A DNA stretch of 64,000 bases from Acheta domesticus (taxonomy: Eukaryota > Arthropoda > Insecta > Orthoptera > Gryllidae): positions 1,735,217 through 1,799,216 of the forward strand of contig JAHLJT010009355.1 in NCBI GenBank assembly GCA_031308135.1, written 5' to 3'. Within the stretch, counting starts at the first letter, position 1. Every line of letters starts with the position of its first letter. Below are positions 22,892 to 34,499 of this stretch, piece by piece. The position numbers and the translations under genes are program-made. The notes below the pieces were generated by a model, which was not told where the DNA came from, made no database searches, and saw only the letters and a program-made list of their open reading frames with translations.

Positions 22892-25800
22892 ACGTACACG
22901 CACACACGTACGCGCGCGCGAGAGAGAAAAGAGATGCAGTAGAGAAATAGAAACTTTATTCAACAATCGAGATGATATTCTCATGTGGCAGAGTGCACAA
23001 ACACGAAACTAAATTCATTTGCAAATAGAAAATTCAAAAAAACAATAAATTATACTTTTTACCTACCTAGCACATGCAGATGCCATTTTTATGCAAATAC
23101 AAATGCAAATACACAGTTAGGTGCTGATAAATAAACTTTCTCGTGTTTCTCACATGAAGATACATGCTTTCACATACACACAAATCCACACATACCAACA
23201 AATCTACGAACTGATTGGCATATTCTAACTAGATAGAAAAATGTTGCCTTTTACCTCAATATTATATAAAGTACCTATAGTAATTACATTTTTAGCATGT
23301 GAAACCCTCTTAATAAAATAATAAACCCTCTAAAATAAATAAAAATAAATATCTAAATAGTCTAGTAAAAAATGTACAGGGATAGCAATAACAAAGAGAA
23401 AAAAAGAAAGAAAAGGAAAAAAACCTACACTTCACTTCACTGCACCGCATATCACTTAACCTTACTTTTAACTGTTCAATACTTTTTGTCCGTAAACGAT
23501 TCTCAGATTACATTTGTAGCACCTTTCACTTCACTGCAGCTTTCACTTCTAGGTTTTACTTTATTTACTATTATTCGGTTTACACAGAACAAGCTAACGA
23601 CCGTTCCTTGTCCTGTTTTAATTTTGTGTTTGTGATGAGTAATCTGACTTATCTGCCCTTCCCTGGATTTCCTCCCAGGCAAAGCAACCAGTGTATGATT
23701 TGTACAATGCGCAAAGTCGTGCCTTTGTTCTTCTGTGCTCTAATTATTCCAAATATGCAGGTACAGTTTGTTTCTCCTAAATGAAAATTTTGTCGCTCTG
23801 TTTTTCCTTTTTCCTCTAAGCTTTTTTAAGTCCTATTTTATGTGAATTCCAATATCTAGCTCCGTATTTTCATTACCGGTCTACCAAGCGAAGTGCACGC
23901 TATCTCGTTTGCTTTCGAATTGTATTTTTTGAGATGTTTCATGACGAAATGCAGCGATTTCCAACCTTTACCCATCACATAAATCGCTTGTAACTCCCAC
24001 CCAAATTTGCTGTCCAGGTGGATCAACTACAGATTCAGGTTGAAATCTGGCCTGATTTTGTTTGTATTGAAAGATATTCACTATTTAAATGAGCTGCAAA
24101 AGAATTAGCTGCAGTCGCGATCTGGAAGTTACTGAAAAAAATAAAGAACTTGGTCAGGTTTGGCCACGCTGTTGTTGCTGACGCCAATAATAATTGTAAC
24201 AACATTTTCTTTTTTTAGAGCATATGAAGTCAGAAGAGAACTTTAATGAATTTACAAATGTTTAATTGAAGCTTTAGGGCGTAAATAATATAAAGTGACA
24301 TTTCCTGCAGATAAATCCAATCTTATAAGTACACGAAAAAAGCTCTGTTCCTAAGTTAAATTCCTGTCTTTCATTCTTTCATTTTTCTTCCTTTCTCTCT
24401 CTCTATCTCCCCCTATCTCTCTCTCTATCCCTCTATCTCTCTCCATCCCTCTTCCTACATTCACCATAGGATTAAAAGCAAGGGACATACCAAAACGCTC
24501 ATGCAATGTAAGCGTTGCAATTGTCATTTTCGTGCGAGGAGCTTTTGAAAACTCGGTAATACTATACAGCTGCAATAGTGAGAGAATATTAAGAATGAAC
24601 TGATGATTGGGATTAAACTCACTGAAATTGTCTAGAGAGCAACGTGTCTTGCCTCTCCGAGATCGAACGAGCATAGATTAGCAATGATCAGGTTAAACGT
24701 CCTGCACAAAGTGCAGAGAGTGAAACATTAAAATAATAATAATAAGAAGAAGAAGAAGAGAAAGAAAAAGAGGGAGATGAACAAGAGTACAATCCCTTGT
24801 CATAAATGTTTTGTTATTAGTACAATTATTAACAATCATTTCGGATCAACCATGTAAATAAAAACATGTCTCTGACCTATTTTATAATCAGTGATCCAAT
24901 TACTTAGTACAGAGGTTAATGGTTATTTTTATATCTGTCAACCAAGAAAGGTGTGAAAGGGACAAATTAAAACAGTCACATGAAACATTTCCAACACTTG
25001 CTATGACTATCACCGGAGCCCCATGGAAGGAAAGAAGAAAGGAAATGAGGGAAGTAAACGAGAAAACAACAGTACAAATATGGGCACGAAATGGAATGTC
25101 ATACGCAATCAAGATAAATTTGGTTGGCGACATTTCTTAACAACCTACCCCACACGCATTAACACTAGCGGAACTGATCGTTCTCAGTCCAGCTCTATTC
25201 ATTGGCCAGCTCTCGGTTTTTCCTTTTGCTTTAGTGACCATAAAGAAACGAGAAAAGAAAAAAACTTAGATAAATAAAAGAAAAAATGAGAATTCCCTCT
25301 CCATTCCATTCCAATTCCATTTCAGAATCCGGAGGAAAGCGATAGGATAGGCTAATACCAGAATAAATTAAGTGAAGCCGAGATTTCCAGAATAAATTGT
25401 TATATGATTGAGAGAAAATTGCATGTATTTAAGAATTATATATGTACACTACTATATTATATGAAACCATTTTATTTATCTTTTTGTTAAAATATTTTCT
25501 GTTTCTGAGGTGTGGCAAGGGTAAATACATATCATTGCACACCTTTTCGCAGAGACATGGATGGCCAAGTCTTCTTTTTGAAGAACTACCTCAATCTTTT
25601 CTCTGTTGCTCTGATTTCGCAACTGTTATGTACATTGACAGTCTCTAAAACAAGATTGCAAAGATCTTATGTGAAGGACTGACTGTAATAGATACACCAA
25701 CCTATTACGCGTGGCTACGATTTCGAATTGTAGGCATCCGAGAGGCGTTGAAAGGCGAAACCAACACTTACGCTTAGGAAAGATTGTAATAATTATTAAA

Positions 25801-26250
25801 CATCTACTGTCGCTTCGAGCAATAGACAAATTCTGTGATATTACTCAACAATTTACATTTTACCTTTCGTACTCTGGGGAATAGCCAGTTCTCGCATCCC
25901 ATAAAATCCACCACGCATAAATCAAGTACTGTATAGAAAGTGCACGAAACATCGTGGAAAAGGCGGCGCAGATTGCGTCATTCGCCTGGAAACGGATCAT
26001 CACACCCAGCGAATCTGGTCGTTCCCCTCTCTCAGTTGTGCGATATTAGGCACTTGATCGTCCCCTTTCTCGGTAAAAATACGAGGAGTGAACGAGGCAC
26101 AAAAGTAGGGAAACTTTCAAGTTGATGCACATACGTATACGAGAGATGAACGGCAATATCCTTCCCGAGACGCATGCTGCTTTATTTTGGTACCAAAACT
26201 CAAACTTTATGCCTATGCATGAACTGGTCAAGTTTAGCTGCAAGCCAACA
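22540..26250. other. AT-rich desert with microsatellites
   Basis: It contains a CA/CG-rich microsatellite at 22,848-22,925, a CT-rich low-complexity block at 24,393-24,452 and AAT/AAG triplets at 24,730-24,760. Frames are short and unrecognised. Confidence 0.45.
22848..22925. repeat. CA microsatellite grading into CG/GA
   Basis: Long 'ac' runs with 'gcac' and 'gtac' interruptions, ending in 'cgcgcgcgagagag'. Confidence 0.9.
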
Positions 26251-26254
26251 TTCC

Positions 26255-26590
26255 CGCAGTCTCTGCACCAATCTGCCGGGAGGTCCTAGAGTTCTAGTCT
26301 CGTCGGTGGCAGGTTTTTAATACTAGCTTAGTAAATAGGACGAAATCCATCTTCGGAGGAGAATTCTAGAGTCTGACCGCTTTGGTAGAAAGTTTTCCGA
26401 GGTTTCTCCAATCAAAACCAGACTAATGCCGGAGTAGTACACTAACAAACGGGCCACGGACCGCGATAAATCTCTCCTTTTTGTTTCTTGCCTTATCCTT
26501 ATCCCTTACTTATACAATTACATGCACTACACTACCACACATATCGAGAGATCTGTCAGTATCTTAGATTTTTTCGCGGTCCTACATCAA
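26255..26590 (+). mobile_element. SINE-like repeat R1, copy 1
   Basis: The head contains 'gggaggtcctagagttctag', equivalent to the tRNA-like B-box region of the copy at 34.9 kb. Next come the body marker 'gagaattctag' with 'ttttccg.ggttt', and then 'ccacggaccgcg'. The tail 'cactacactaccacacat' is shared with copies at 33.2, 34.5, 49.9 and 52.1 kb. RNA polymerase III origin is inferred from the B-box-like word only. Confidence 0.6.
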
Positions 26591-26799
26591 TCGATTCATA
26601 TCTGGAAGGAATGACTTGATGGTTTGGTGATTATTATCATGGTAGAGAATTCAACATAGATGATGTTAGAGAACTGAGAGGCGTGGGAATAGGAAGAACT
26701 CAAAACAAAAACCTACGGTAAGTGCTTTGTCCACCAACTCCACGTGGATGGACCAGAATTTGAATCGCTGCCCCACCAGTGAAGAGCACGGTCTGGCCA

Positions 26800-26963
26800 C
26801 TCCATATGGTATCTATGTGAATGAAACTATGTGACGACGATAGGAGGTGAAAGGACGACCACGAATACAACCATGCCCGAGGCGGGACTCGAAGTCGCGA
26901 CCCTTCGGTCCGAGATTCCTACGGCCCTACTGGCTTAGCGATCTCGGCCACAGGGCCGATTAT
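26800..26963 (-). mobile_element. tRNA-derived SINE head (Leu/Ser tRNA-like)
   Basis: On the minus strand 'gtggccgagatcgctaagcc' matches the A-box/D-arm region of class II (Leu/Ser) tRNAs, and 'cgacttcgagtcccgcc' matches the B box/T-arm. The D-arm and T-arm spacing is right for a long-variable-arm tRNA, but an acceptor stem cannot be closed. It is called a tRNA-derived SINE or tRNA pseudogene, not a working tRNA. Confidence 0.6.
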
Positions 26964-26999
26964 TGTAATGTTGGCCGCCCAATGCCCGCTCGCCGGCTC

Positions 27000-27856
27000 G
27001 CCCTCACGCCCGCCCTCACGCCCGCCCTCACGCCCGCCCTCACGCCCGCTCCACGCCCGCCCTCACGCCCGCCCTCACGCCCGCCCTCACGCCCGCCCTC
27101 ACGCCCGCCCTCACGCCCGCCCTCACGCCCGCCCCCACGCCCGCCCCCACGTCCGCCCCCACGCCCGCCCCCACGCCCGCCCCCACGCCCGCCCTCACGA
27201 CCGTCCTCACGACCGTCCTCACGACCGTCCTCACGCCCGCCCTCACGCCCGCCCTCACGCCCGCCCTCACGCCCGCCCTCACGCCCGCCCTCACGCCCGC
27301 CCTCACGCCCGCCCTCACGCCCGCCCTCACGCCCGCCCTCACGCCCGCCCTCACGCCCGCCCTCACGCCCGCCCTCACGCCCGCCCTCACGCCCGCCCTC
27401 ACGCCCGCCCTCACGCCCGCCCTCACGCCCGCCCTCACGCCCGCCCTCACGCCCGCCCTCACGCCCGCCCTCACGCCCGCCCTCACGCCCGCCCTCACGC
27501 CCGCCCTCACGCCCGCCCTCACGCCCGCCCTCACGCCCGCCCTCACGCCCGCCCTCACGCCCGCCCTCACGCCCGCCCTCACGCCCGCTCCACGCCCGCC
27601 CTCACGCCCGCCCTCACGCCCGCCCTCACGCCCGCCCTCCCCTCACGCCCGCCCTCACGCCCGCCCTCACGCCCGCCCTCACGCCCGCCCTCACGCCCGC
27701 CCTCACGCCCGCCCTCACGCCCGCCCTCACGCCCGCCCTCACGCCCGCCCTCACGCCCGCCCTCACGCCCGCCCTCACGCCCGCCCTCACGCCCGCCCTC
27801 ACGCCCGCCCTCACGCCCGCCCTCACGCCCGCCCTCACGCCCGCCCTCACGCCCTT
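27000..27856. repeat. 12-bp GC-rich minisatellite, about 70 copies
   Basis: The unit is 'ccctcacgcccg', nearly perfect over 856 bp. A short block of variants (ccccacg units at 27,130-27,190; 'gaccgtcctcac' at 27,198-27,235) and single slips at about 27,050, 27,590 and 27,640 break the phase. The minus strand has GGG runs with 1- and 5-nt loops, giving a strong G-quadruplex pattern. Frames of up to about 410 codons through it are artefacts of the 12-bp period. Confidence 0.95.
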
Positions 27857-27859
27857 CTG

Positions 27860-28085
27860 GGTGAGCCCCTTCCGCTCAGCCGCCGGTGTGTGCCCCTTCC
27901 GCTTGCCTGGCGCGGCGCGTCGCTGTCCTTCACCCATATCAACAATGCATGTCGCGTGCGGGCGCCCCATTATGGCGCTGCTCGCCACTCATTACCCGCC
28001 CGCCCGGCGACAGACGCCCTGGGTAATTGATGGCACTTTTACTCTGTCACGTGGAGGACGCTGCGTGGCGCACGTGTTGCGCTGA
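27860..28085. promoter_or_regulatory. Candidate CpG-rich regulatory block
   Basis: A non-repetitive GC-rich stretch just after the dodecamer array. It carries a homeodomain-like 'gggtaattgatgg' and E-box-like 'cacgtg' words (near 28,050 and 28,071). There is no transcript evidence; function is inferred. Confidence 0.25.
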
Positions 28086-28089
28086 GGGG

Positions 28090-29335
28090 CAAACCAGCCG
28101 AACAATTGACTGCGTGTCCAATGTTTGGGTTTGCTGGATCAGTTGAGGTCGTGGTTTGCAAGTGTGTGTTAAATCCTCTGAAAAAGTGTTAAGAATCGCG
28201 TAAGATTTCCCTTAAAAACTAAGAAATTACACTCAAAATGGATGTTGAAATAAAACATATCAATTCTAGTCGCATTTAGTTTACGGACATCACATCTATT
28301 GAATGTAATTTTAAGTAGACAATTGAAACAATTTTATTGATTGTACGCATTCCAAATTGCATTGTTTGTGTTTAAAAAATATATTTGTAATTAAATACAT
28401 TTTTTGAAAAATATGAATTTCTGCGTGTTTTAAAATTTTGACTGTTTATCATCCAACTTCCAAAGTTAAGGGAGGTAATAACACAATTTTATGTTCCGAT
28501 CTCACAAAACTTGGTTTTTCTTACCGGGTGAGGATTTCATTTGAGGAATATGTGTTTCAAAGAGTAACTTAATTACAAACGTGTATTAGCCGATCTACAG
28601 ATTTACAAAATGGTTAAAGTGTAACGACGTCCATCGTTGCTTTTCTTCAGCTACATACGATCTAATATCACATGTTTTTGTTTTCCAAATTAGTGACTTC
28701 TTAAACAACTTTCAGTATATTGTGAATATTTTTCTCCAGATGAGTCAAAACAATTTAAGAACTTATAAATACAGCCCCAAGTGAAAATAATCCTTGATGC
28801 GTGTTGATCACCTTATAAATTACTAGTATGGACTTATTCTTTAGTGCAGGTCAGTGAAACATTGATTCAAATTGTTTTAACATTAAATATGTTTTTGTTT
28901 CCAGAGTAGGCCGGATATTAGCACAATTTGACTCGTATAATCAATCAAGTCATCCATAGTAGATTTATTGAGTAGATAAGCATAAAGTATATAGTGTCTG
29001 AAGAATTTTGGTGTGAATTTCTGGTTATTTTGGCCACGCCAATGTTTAAAAAAAGTGGTCAAATAACACAATAATTGTTGAGAAAAAAGGAAGTGGTATG
29101 ATGTAGCCGGCGTCATAGACAGCCTGAGAGTTGAGAGGGCATGTAAGGATGGGGTGTGCAGTTGCAAGGTGGCATGGTGGAAGAAATGAATGTGAAATGA
29201 AAGCCATGAAGTGTAAGAATAAAAATGTAGGGAGAATGAGGAGCGAGAATCGTGGATAGATCCGAGAGATCCGGAAAATGGTATGTAATTATGCAATTTT
29301 TACATATTAGTCAAAACTGTGAAATAGGCTAGTAA
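28090..29335. other. AT-rich noncoding stretch
   Basis: No recognised gene or repeat. Confidence 0.45.
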
Positions 29336-29440
29336 TTGACAATTGAAATCAATTGTCATTGGTACCAGAAATTTTAGTGAGTACCAGGATTTTTTGAAGG
29401 TCAGTACTGGAATATACAGTTCATCATCTGGCAACGGTGT
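29336..29440 (-). mobile_element. End fragment of the GTTGCCAGAC-type family
   Basis: 'cattggtaccag', 'gtaccaggattttttgaagg' and the terminus 'catctggcaac' match the right end of the 44.4-44.9 kb copy. The rest is missing. Confidence 0.6.
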
Positions 29441-29661
29441 CTCTGAGGTGGCCTTTCGGAATATCTGGACCAAGAACCTTTCGTAATGACCGAAATTCGG
29501 AAGCGTGGTGCTTCCACCGTTCCACATGAATAGGTGGATAGCCGTAGACACGGAGCATTTCGTCTCCATCTTTACGTGGAAACCCACGGTATCAGAACAT
29601 GATGGGTTAAAGAGTGTTCTAATCAACAATACTATGAAGAGTTAAAAACTAATGCATACGT

Positions 29662-29770
29662 ATTGTAATATACAAAATATTACAGAACAAACGCCGCGCG
29701 TTAATCTGGACGGACGGAGCTGTAATATACAAAATATTATAAAACAAACGCCGCGCTTAATCTGGACGGT
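29662..29770. repeat. Two-copy tandem duplication, about 57 bp
   Basis: 'tgtaatatacaaaatatta', then 'aacaaacgccgcgc' and 'ttaatctggacgg' occur twice in succession with few differences. This is a recent local duplication. Confidence 0.85.
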
Positions 29771-29779
29771 CGCGGTTAC

Positions 29780-31430
29780 TAGGTAACGAAGGTTGTTGAC
29801 GGGCGAGAAGGGGGCCCTGGACGAGGGAGAGTTGGTGGTTGACTGGCATCCTGGTGGTAGCGGCGCGTATGTAACCTGAATTATTAAAGTTGGACATCGA
29901 CGCGAATAGGGAGGACAAATTGTGGAACAAGTGTGCAAGAAGTGAGCAGCAAGAAAGAAGCAGACGGATTTTCGGCGCGGAAGTCAAGGGGCTACGAACT
30001 GCGGGGCCATCGTTTCACAACGCCAGACAATTTGGTACAGTGAACTTAATGCATGAAATTAAGCAAGAGAATTTTTATATTTTTAATCTCAAATTCCATT
30101 CTTAATAAACAAAATTATTGTTGTGCCACGTTGTGTGTAATTCCTTCGGGACATAAACAATTTCAGACTTCCAGGCTTCTCTGTATAGAGGGCAATCCAG
30201 TGACAACCAGCCTGCAGGTAAGCGTGCAGGTGTGTCAACATATAGATCCCAAAGAACTGAGCTAGTAAATTAAATTAGATAAAATAAATCATTATTTTAT
30301 CACAGTATTAAACCCCGTTGTTTATGACAGGATTACACGCTCGCGGATTGAGTCCAAAACTTAATATTCTCCGTCTTCCAAATTTAATAGTTCATTTTTA
30401 CAGTATTTTTCGTGAATATCAAATAGACCTTGTCTTGCAATAATATCATTTAATTCTTGGAATTTTTTAATATTTTTATTAAATTAATATATATTTAATG
30501 AAATTTTCTTTATGATTTGTGGTAACACATGTCTCTAAGGAAATCGTATATAAAAACATAGAGAAAATCATGGCGATACTGACAATAATAATTGTTACTT
30601 TTCAAAATAGGTGATTAAAATACTAAAAAAATAGTGATGAGCCTTTATGACGTGAATTTAGTGATTATATCATCCCAGTATTTTGCGTCGTTTAAAATAG
30701 AAAATATTTGAGGTGGAGTTTTATTGAATAAACGTCAATATTTATAATTAATTGAAGCATAAACCTGCGACAATGTTGGAACTGATATGCAAACAAATTT
30801 GTGATTCATACAATTTTTTTAATAGAAAATATAATAGAAATATTTGTGCATTTCGTATAGTGAAACATTGATGAATCGTTAGAAAAGTGCATAAATACTT
30901 TGTTTTAATTGTAAAATGCAATGTTTAAAGAGAAACCCATATAAGAAACGTGAGAGTAGAAGTTATAACACGAACACACGCGCCCAGAATGACGCTCAGC
31001 GTCGCTAAATATTCCACTGTAGGCAAGGTCTGCAACGATTGAGAATGGTTTTTTCGACACCTATCGATGAGTCACCACGGCTGAGGAATATACTGGCAGC
31101 CGCAACTCAATACCTCACGATAACTCATAATGACAGTCAAAAATAGATGAGTGCGGTCACCGTGCGTGTAACGGAGAAGGGCAATTAATAGGTAAACACC
31201 TGTATAAGAGCATCCAAATCGAGAATTATGAATTCATTTTGAAACTGCGGAGTACGTTTCCTGAAAATAAAATTTGCCATTCATCCGTCCACCCAAGCGC
31301 GACGTGTATAAACTTCCCGCGCGGAAGAGAGGTAGATGCCCGAATATGTTTAAAAGACGGCGTCCGTGCGGTGCGCTGGCGCGGTGCATTGGGTTCGGGG
31401 CTGTGCGCAGATTTGCATTGGTGATTCGCG
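29780..31430. other. Noncoding stretch; GC-rich unique DNA near 31.0-31.43 kb
   Basis: AT-rich to about 30,960. Around 31,170-31,200 'caattaataggtaaacacctg' style words (homeodomain, forkhead and E-box like) sit close together. An exact octamer ATTTGCAT lies at about 31,411-31,418. These are suggestive only. Confidence 0.25.
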
Positions 31431-31439
31431 CGCCGCGCG

Positions 31440-32515
31440 CCAGGGGCAGGTCGAGCGCGAGGCGGTGGCGGAACCGCGCGCAGCCGAGCGCACGCCCGCC
31501 GCACGCCCGCCGCACGCCCGCCGCACGCCCAGCGCACGCCCTCGAGCGCGCGCCGCCCCGCCCCGCCGCGCCCTCTCGGCTGCGGCCGCCTGGGCTCTCC
31601 CCAAGCCCCGGCCGATCGCCCCGCGAGCAGCTGAAATCGCCGCCACGCCTAGCCTCTCCCCGCTCTGCACTGCGCCCGCTGCAAGCCCCTGCTCCCTGCC
31701 CGGCCCGACACGCATCGCTGCAACCGCCCCAAGGGCCAGACACTCCCCGACCCGTCCTGCTCCGCCTCTCCTCGCCCTTCACCGCCTCGCCCTTCCCTGC
31801 CTCGCCCCGCCTCGCCCCCCCTGCCCTGCCTCGCCCCCTGCCCCGCCTCGCCCCGCCTCGCTCTGCCCCGCGCTTTCCCGCGCCGCCCCGCTCCACCTCT
31901 CCCCGCCCCGCGCCGCCCCGCCGTCTCGGCTGCATCTCTCTCGCCGAGCGCCTGGCATGGCTCGAACCAAGTCCCGCTCCAAGCCCCGGCCGATGCCCCG
32001 CCCCGGCACGCCTTGCTGCACTCGCCACACCGCCTATATCCCCTCCCCGCTCTGTACTCCACCGAGCTGCAAGACCGGCCCCTGACTTTTCAACGCCCCA
32101 CATCGCCCCGCTACGCCCTGCCGCTCCCCGCCTTGCCACTACCCGTCGCGGTCCGCCACGCTCTTCCCCGCCGCGCCGTTCCCCGCCACGCCACGCACCG
32201 CCACTCCACGTCCCGCCCAGCCCCGCCAAGCTCCGCCACGCCCCACTTCTTCACGCTCCGCCCCGCCCTGCTACGCCCCGCCATACCCAGCCACTCCCCT
32301 CCACGACCCCCCGCACTGCCATGCCCCGCCACTCCACGCCACGCCACGCCCCTCCCCGCCACGCCTCGCCCCGCCACGCCCCGCCACGCCCCGCCACGCC
32401 CCGCCACGCCCCGCCACGCTCTGCTTAGCTCTCGACTAGTCAGTAGCCCCAAAGCCTCACCTCATCTCGCCCCGCCCGGGCTCGTGCGGCCGTGCCCCTC
32501 TGGCTTAGTTTAGCT
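31440..32515. repeat. C-rich low-complexity and degenerate 'cccgccacgc' repeat
   Basis: The stretch is composed of CGCCC/CCGCC/CTCGC words with almost no purines between. It becomes a regular 10-bp array, 'cgccacgccc', at about 32,380-32,420. Pro/Ala/Arg frames of up to 380 codons cross it in several phases on both strands and are not genes. Confidence 0.8.
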
Positions 32516-32534
32516 CAGAGCCAACGCTGCCACT

Positions 32535-32605
32535 GTCTTTGCAGCGACTGTAGCCGTGTGATTGGGAGGTCCTAGGGTTTGAATCCCTACAAAGGCGGAT
32601 TTTCT
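32535..32605 (+). mobile_element. tRNA-like SINE head fragment
   Basis: 'gtagccgtgtgattgggagg' (A-box-like) is followed by 'ggtttgaatccctac' (B-box-like, one mismatch to the consensus). The words 'gggaggtcctag' are shared with R1 heads at 26.3 and 34.9 kb. Confidence 0.45.
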
Positions 32606-32756
32606 TTCCTAATAGCTGAGCAGAATTCAGTCACATTAAACGTGCAGAACGCACCGGAGATTTTAAACCGATTCTCCAGAAATTAAAAGCAATTTTCTGT
32701 AAAATAAGAGTAAATTATAAACAGAATTTTGCCGCCAGATACCTCTTCACATGCAC

Positions 32757-32885
32757 AATGATGTAACAGCTCACCTAACTCTAATGATGTAACAGCTCAC
32801 CTAGCTCTAATGATGTAACAGCTCACCTAACACTAATGATGTAACAGATCACCTAACTCTAATGATGCTAACAGCTCACCAACAT
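32757..32885. repeat. 26-bp tandem repeat, five copies
   Basis: The unit is 'atgatgtaacagctcaccta' plus 'actcta', starting at 32,758 and 32,784 and onward, with few substitutions and one insertion in the last unit. Confidence 0.9.
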
Positions 32886-33194
32886 ACATACATTTAATGC
32901 TTCTGATTCTGTTTCCTTTTGCATCATGGAAAATCACTAATTGACGCATATTGAAGCCTAATCATTATCCGTATTCAAATAGTGGCAAAAATAAGGACAC
33001 TGGGAAATAAAATAAAGGTAACTTGGACCCCTTTTTGACTCTGATGTAACAAAGAAGTGCCACGGCCTTTAGAACAGAACGGGCCTGATATGTCCAATTC
33101 CTCTCCGCACTTTCCATCGACCGAAGGTCCTGGTCTTCCCCCTCTCCCCCGTCCCGGCCACACGTACCTGTTCCCGTCCCGTCCCGGCCGCGGC

Positions 33195-33680
33195 CATTCT
33201 TCCTGTCAGCTAGGTCGAACTGAGTCGCTGTCTGAAGGAGAATTCTAGCGGCTGGCTGCTCTGATCGGTAATTTTCCGTGGTTCTCCGATCAACACCAGG
33301 CGAATGCCGGTGCAGTACCCTCATAAACAGGCCACGGACCTCGCGCAATCTTTTCTTATCCTCACCCCTTGTCTTATCCTCACCCCTCAAGACCTTGTCT
33401 TATCCTCACCCTTTACACACACTAACATTCACTACACTGCCACACATGCCGGGAGACCGATCGGGAGCTTAGAACTCGTCCCGGCTGGGGCAGTGACCCG
33501 CTGGTTGGAGACACCTGGTTAAAGAAAACCTCGCTAGTCGACGGCAGGCCGGCGCCGGATCTCGCCATCCACAGGGGGAAGATCGCAGCCATTCCCGATA
33601 AAATAACACGCACTACACTTACGGGACTCTTGACAGTAGTTGACGCGCCCGGATTCACGAACAATCAATCCATGTCGGCT
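33195..33680 (+). mobile_element. R1 repeat, copy 2 (body and tail)
   Basis: It starts with 'ggtcgaactgagtcgctgtc' and 'gagaattctagcggctgg', and continues with 'ctgatcgg.aattttccg' and 'ccacggacc'. The shared tail follows: 'cactacactgccacacatgc', 'cccggctggggc', 'ggcgccggatctcgcc' and 'acgaacaatcaatc'. The tRNA-like head is not recognisable. A CCA-triplet run follows at 33,702-33,724. Confidence 0.7.
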
Positions 33681-33894
33681 CTCCGTAGACTTCATTCTCC
33701 GCCGCCACCACCACCACCACCACCCTCAAACGTCTGGCCTCACCCACTTTGTACGGACGCAATGATTAAGGGGTTCTCATATCACCCATTACAACCGTAT
33801 TCCCCTCCAGCAAGAGAATCTCCACATTTACATTTCATAATTCACCCGACGGTTCCTCCATCACTTCCATTACAGCCTCCTCTATCGTCTACAC

Positions 33895-34490
33895 GGTGTG
33901 ACCGGAAAGTAATGCATTTTCTTGGCGCAGGTACTTAAAAAGACCGCAGTGTGTGTCCATTGGTTTGATTATGTGAGCGAAACTCTCAGCTTGAAGCAAA
34001 GCCTTCGCCAGTCTGCTCCGAGGATTTGGGGCGTCACGATCGCTGTTTCCGAGTACCCTTGTTTCGTGCTCGAGTCACGAAAACCGCCGTGGTGTCGTCA
34101 CTCGAGCAACATTATAGCGTAAACGTTTGTTCGAAATTCAACCAATCTTTTGCACAGACGCACCAATTTATAGTGATCGATTAACTCTACATGATTGAGG
34201 AGTGTGCCAAGCTTGTTCCCAAGGGTTTCCAGGTAAAACACAACTTGACAACACTGCCCCAATCTCCCAACGCCCAAACATGGCGCCGGCCGACTTCTTT
34301 CTCTTGCGGAGAATCAAGATCGCCTTGAAAGGAATCCGTTTGGATCAATTGATGCCATCCAAGACGCCGTGACGAGGGTCCTTGCCGACTTCGAGCCTTC
34401 CATGACACGTACCGTGCGCGATAGAGTCGCTGGAAAAAGTGAATGGATGCCCAAGGGAACGACTTCGAAGAGTATTATACGTTTGTGACA
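33895..34490 (+). pseudogene. mariner-family element remnant with transposase C-terminus
   Basis: The left part begins 'gtgtgaccggaaagtaatgc', reminiscent of a mariner terminus. From about 34,240 to 34,480 the frames give 'TTLPQSPNAQTWRRP', 'FFLLRRIKIALKGIR', 'GSIDAIQDAVTRVLADF' and 'DAQGNDFEEYYTF', in the order expected for the end of a mariner transposase. Frameshifts and stops are numerous. No right terminus is seen; an R1 copy begins immediately after. Confidence 0.7.
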
Positions 34491-34499
34491 ATATCTGCA

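Noticed and set aside
24351..24674. 107-codon minus-strand frame
   Set aside because: The C-terminal Arg/Glu half is the CT microsatellite; the rest has no recognised domain.
25550..25600. Similarity between 25.55 kb and 59.88 kb ('gatggccaagt', 'ttttgaagaac')
   Set aside because: Only two short words match and the flanks diverge; not enough to call a shared repeat without alignment.
26847..28085. 412-codon Arg/Pro-rich frame
   Set aside because: It runs through the 12-bp minisatellite, which is open in several frames; the flanks show no recognisable protein.
31274..32428. 384-codon Pro/Arg-rich frame and its minus-strand counterparts
   Set aside because: C-rich low-complexity DNA with overlapping open frames on both strands.
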